Below are positions 63,132-64,000 of a stretch of 64,000 nt of DNA, one piece after another; position 1 is the first letter of the stretch; each line of letters starts with the position of its first letter. The notes under the pieces were generated by a model, which did not search any database, was not told the DNA's origin, and was given only the letters and a program-made list of their open reading frames with translations. Origin of the DNA: Rhabdothermincola salaria (lineage in GTDB: Bacteria; Actinomycetota; Acidimicrobiia; Acidimicrobiales; Acidimicrobilacustridaceae). The DNA is taken from assembly GCF_021246445.1 (NCBI RefSeq), contig NZ_JAJQXW010000001.1:930001-994000 (forward strand), given 5' to 3'. The translations under genes were made by a program, and so were the position numbers.

Positions 63132-64000
63132 ATGACGCGCGTGTTCTCGGGCATCAAGCCCACCGGTCCGGTCCAGCTCGGCAACCTCCTGGGCGCCTTG
63201 CGCCACTGGGTCGCCGACCAGGGCGAGGCCGACACGGTGTTCTGCGTCGTGGACCTCCACGCCTTGACCGTCCCCCAGGACCCCGCCGAGCTGCGCTCGC
63301 GCACCCTCGAGCTGGCCCAGCTCCTCGTCGCCATCGGGATCGACCCGGATCGTTCCACCCTGTTCGTGCAGAGCCACGTGCCCGAACACGCCGAGCTGTC
63401 CTGGATCCTCGAGTGCACCGCCTCGTTCGGCGAGCTGCGCCGCATGACCCAGTTCAAGGACAAGAGCGACGGGGCCGACTTCGTCTCGGCGGGGTTGTTC
63501 ACCTACCCGGCGCTGATGGCAGCCGACATCTTGCTCTACGACACCGACCGGGTGCCGGTGGGCGACGACCAGCGCCAGCACCTCGAGCTCTCCCGCGACC
63601 TGGCCATCCGGTTCAACCACCGCTACGGCGACACGTTCGTCGTCCCCGAGGCGGCGATCCCCAAGGTCGGGGCCCGCGTCATGGACCTGCAGCAGCCGAC
63701 CCGCAAGATGTCGAAGTCGGAGGACTCGCCCCAGGGCACGATCCTGGTGCTCGAACCCCTCGACAGCGTGGCCAAGAAGATCAAGCGGGCCGTCACCGAC
63801 AACGACACCGAGGTCCGCTTCGATCCGGAGGCCAAACCGGGCGTGTCCAACCTGTTGTCCATCCTCGGGGCCTGCACCGGCGAGGACCCCGCCACCGTCG
63901 GGGAGACCTACACCCGCTACGGCGACCTCAAGGCCGCCTGCGCCGAAGCGGTCGTCGAGACGCTGCGCCCCATCCAGGACCGCTTCGCCGAGCTCGCCGC
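63132..64000 (+). CDS. trpS: Tryptophanyl-tRNA synthetase (3' end missing)
   Basis: The first 289 residues of TrpS, running off the window. RVFSGIKPTGPVQLGNLLGA is the HIGH-like ATP-binding region and TRKMSKSEDSPQG the KMSKS loop; DILLYDTDRVPVGDDQRQHL is the tryptophan pocket. It charges tRNA-Trp. The start is the ATG at 63132; an upstream stretch with short repeats ends the previous gene. Confidence 0.95.
   Translation, partial: MTRVFSGIKPTGPVQLGNLLGALRHWVADQGEADTVFCVVDLHALTVPQDPAELRSRTLELAQLLVAIGIDPDRSTLFVQSHVPEHAELSWILECTASFGELRRMTQFKDKSDGADFVSAGLFTYPALMAADILLYDTDRVPVGDDQRQHLELSRDLAIRFNHRYGDTFVVPEAAIPKVGARVMDLQQPTRKMSKSEDSPQGTILVLEPLDSVAKKIKRAVTDNDTEVRFDPEAKPGVSNLLSILGACTGEDPATVGETYTRYGDLKAACAEAVVETLRPIQDRFAELA

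Overview
The window is a GC-rich (roughly 70% by eye) actinobacterial chromosome segment, most likely from the class Acidimicrobiia or a close relative. The evidence is a complete Pup-proteasome locus, a conserved gcvH-garA-ftsR-DUF151-MerR block, frequent GTG starts, 1-4 bp ATGA/GTGA overlaps, and several small proteins typical of that class. No CRISPR array, prophage or insertion sequence was seen.

Layout. 1-6 kb: pupylation and proteasome genes (dop, pup, prcB, prcA, pafA, pafB, pafC). 6-12 kb: signal peptidase I, a glycerophosphodiesterase, Tat export genes and a HelY-type helicase; the order pafA-pafB-pafC-tatA/B-tatC-helY is also found in mycobacteria. 12-21 kb: an M20 hydrolase, a double-length ThyX-like protein, small enzymes and a low-complexity protein with 24-bp tandem repeats. 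About 21.35 kb: a 28-bp sequence matching the dif chromosome-dimer resolution site, inside a 554-bp gene-free gap. 21.8-30 kb: a secreted metalloprotease, a cobalamin-riboswitch-controlled secreted alpha-barrel protein, an aldolase-family enzyme, and a tandem glycine riboswitch driving gcvP, with gcvT convergent. 30-38 kb: a TetR gene with its operator, the garA/ftsR block, a sugar-nucleotide fusion enzyme and a PgsA-like synthase. 38-49 kb: SRAP, lysS, two MscS channels, a GDSL-type lipoprotein whose C-terminal domain is cut by two in-frame stops, tRNA-Pro(GGG) and a Baeyer-Villiger-type monooxygenase. 49-64 kb: SpoIIE phosphatase, der, a DUF512 protein, ispH, and a long minus-strand operon scpA-scpB-rluB-aroH-tyrA-aroA-cmk-plsC, then the start of trpS.

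The most informative global signal is strand orientation. Left of the dif-like site, 22 of 25 protein genes are on the plus strand; right of it, 29 of 39 are on the minus strand. Genes on both sides therefore mostly point toward the site, as expected at a replication terminus. The same gene groups (Rv1709-1713, Rv1826-1830 and Rv2092-2112 in M. tuberculosis) lie about half-way round that chromosome too.

The best candidates for something new are the B12-riboswitch-linked secreted alpha-barrel protein (possible corrinoid-binding surface protein), the tandem ThyX protein with its signature motif divided between two halves, and the interrupted GDSL lipoprotein.
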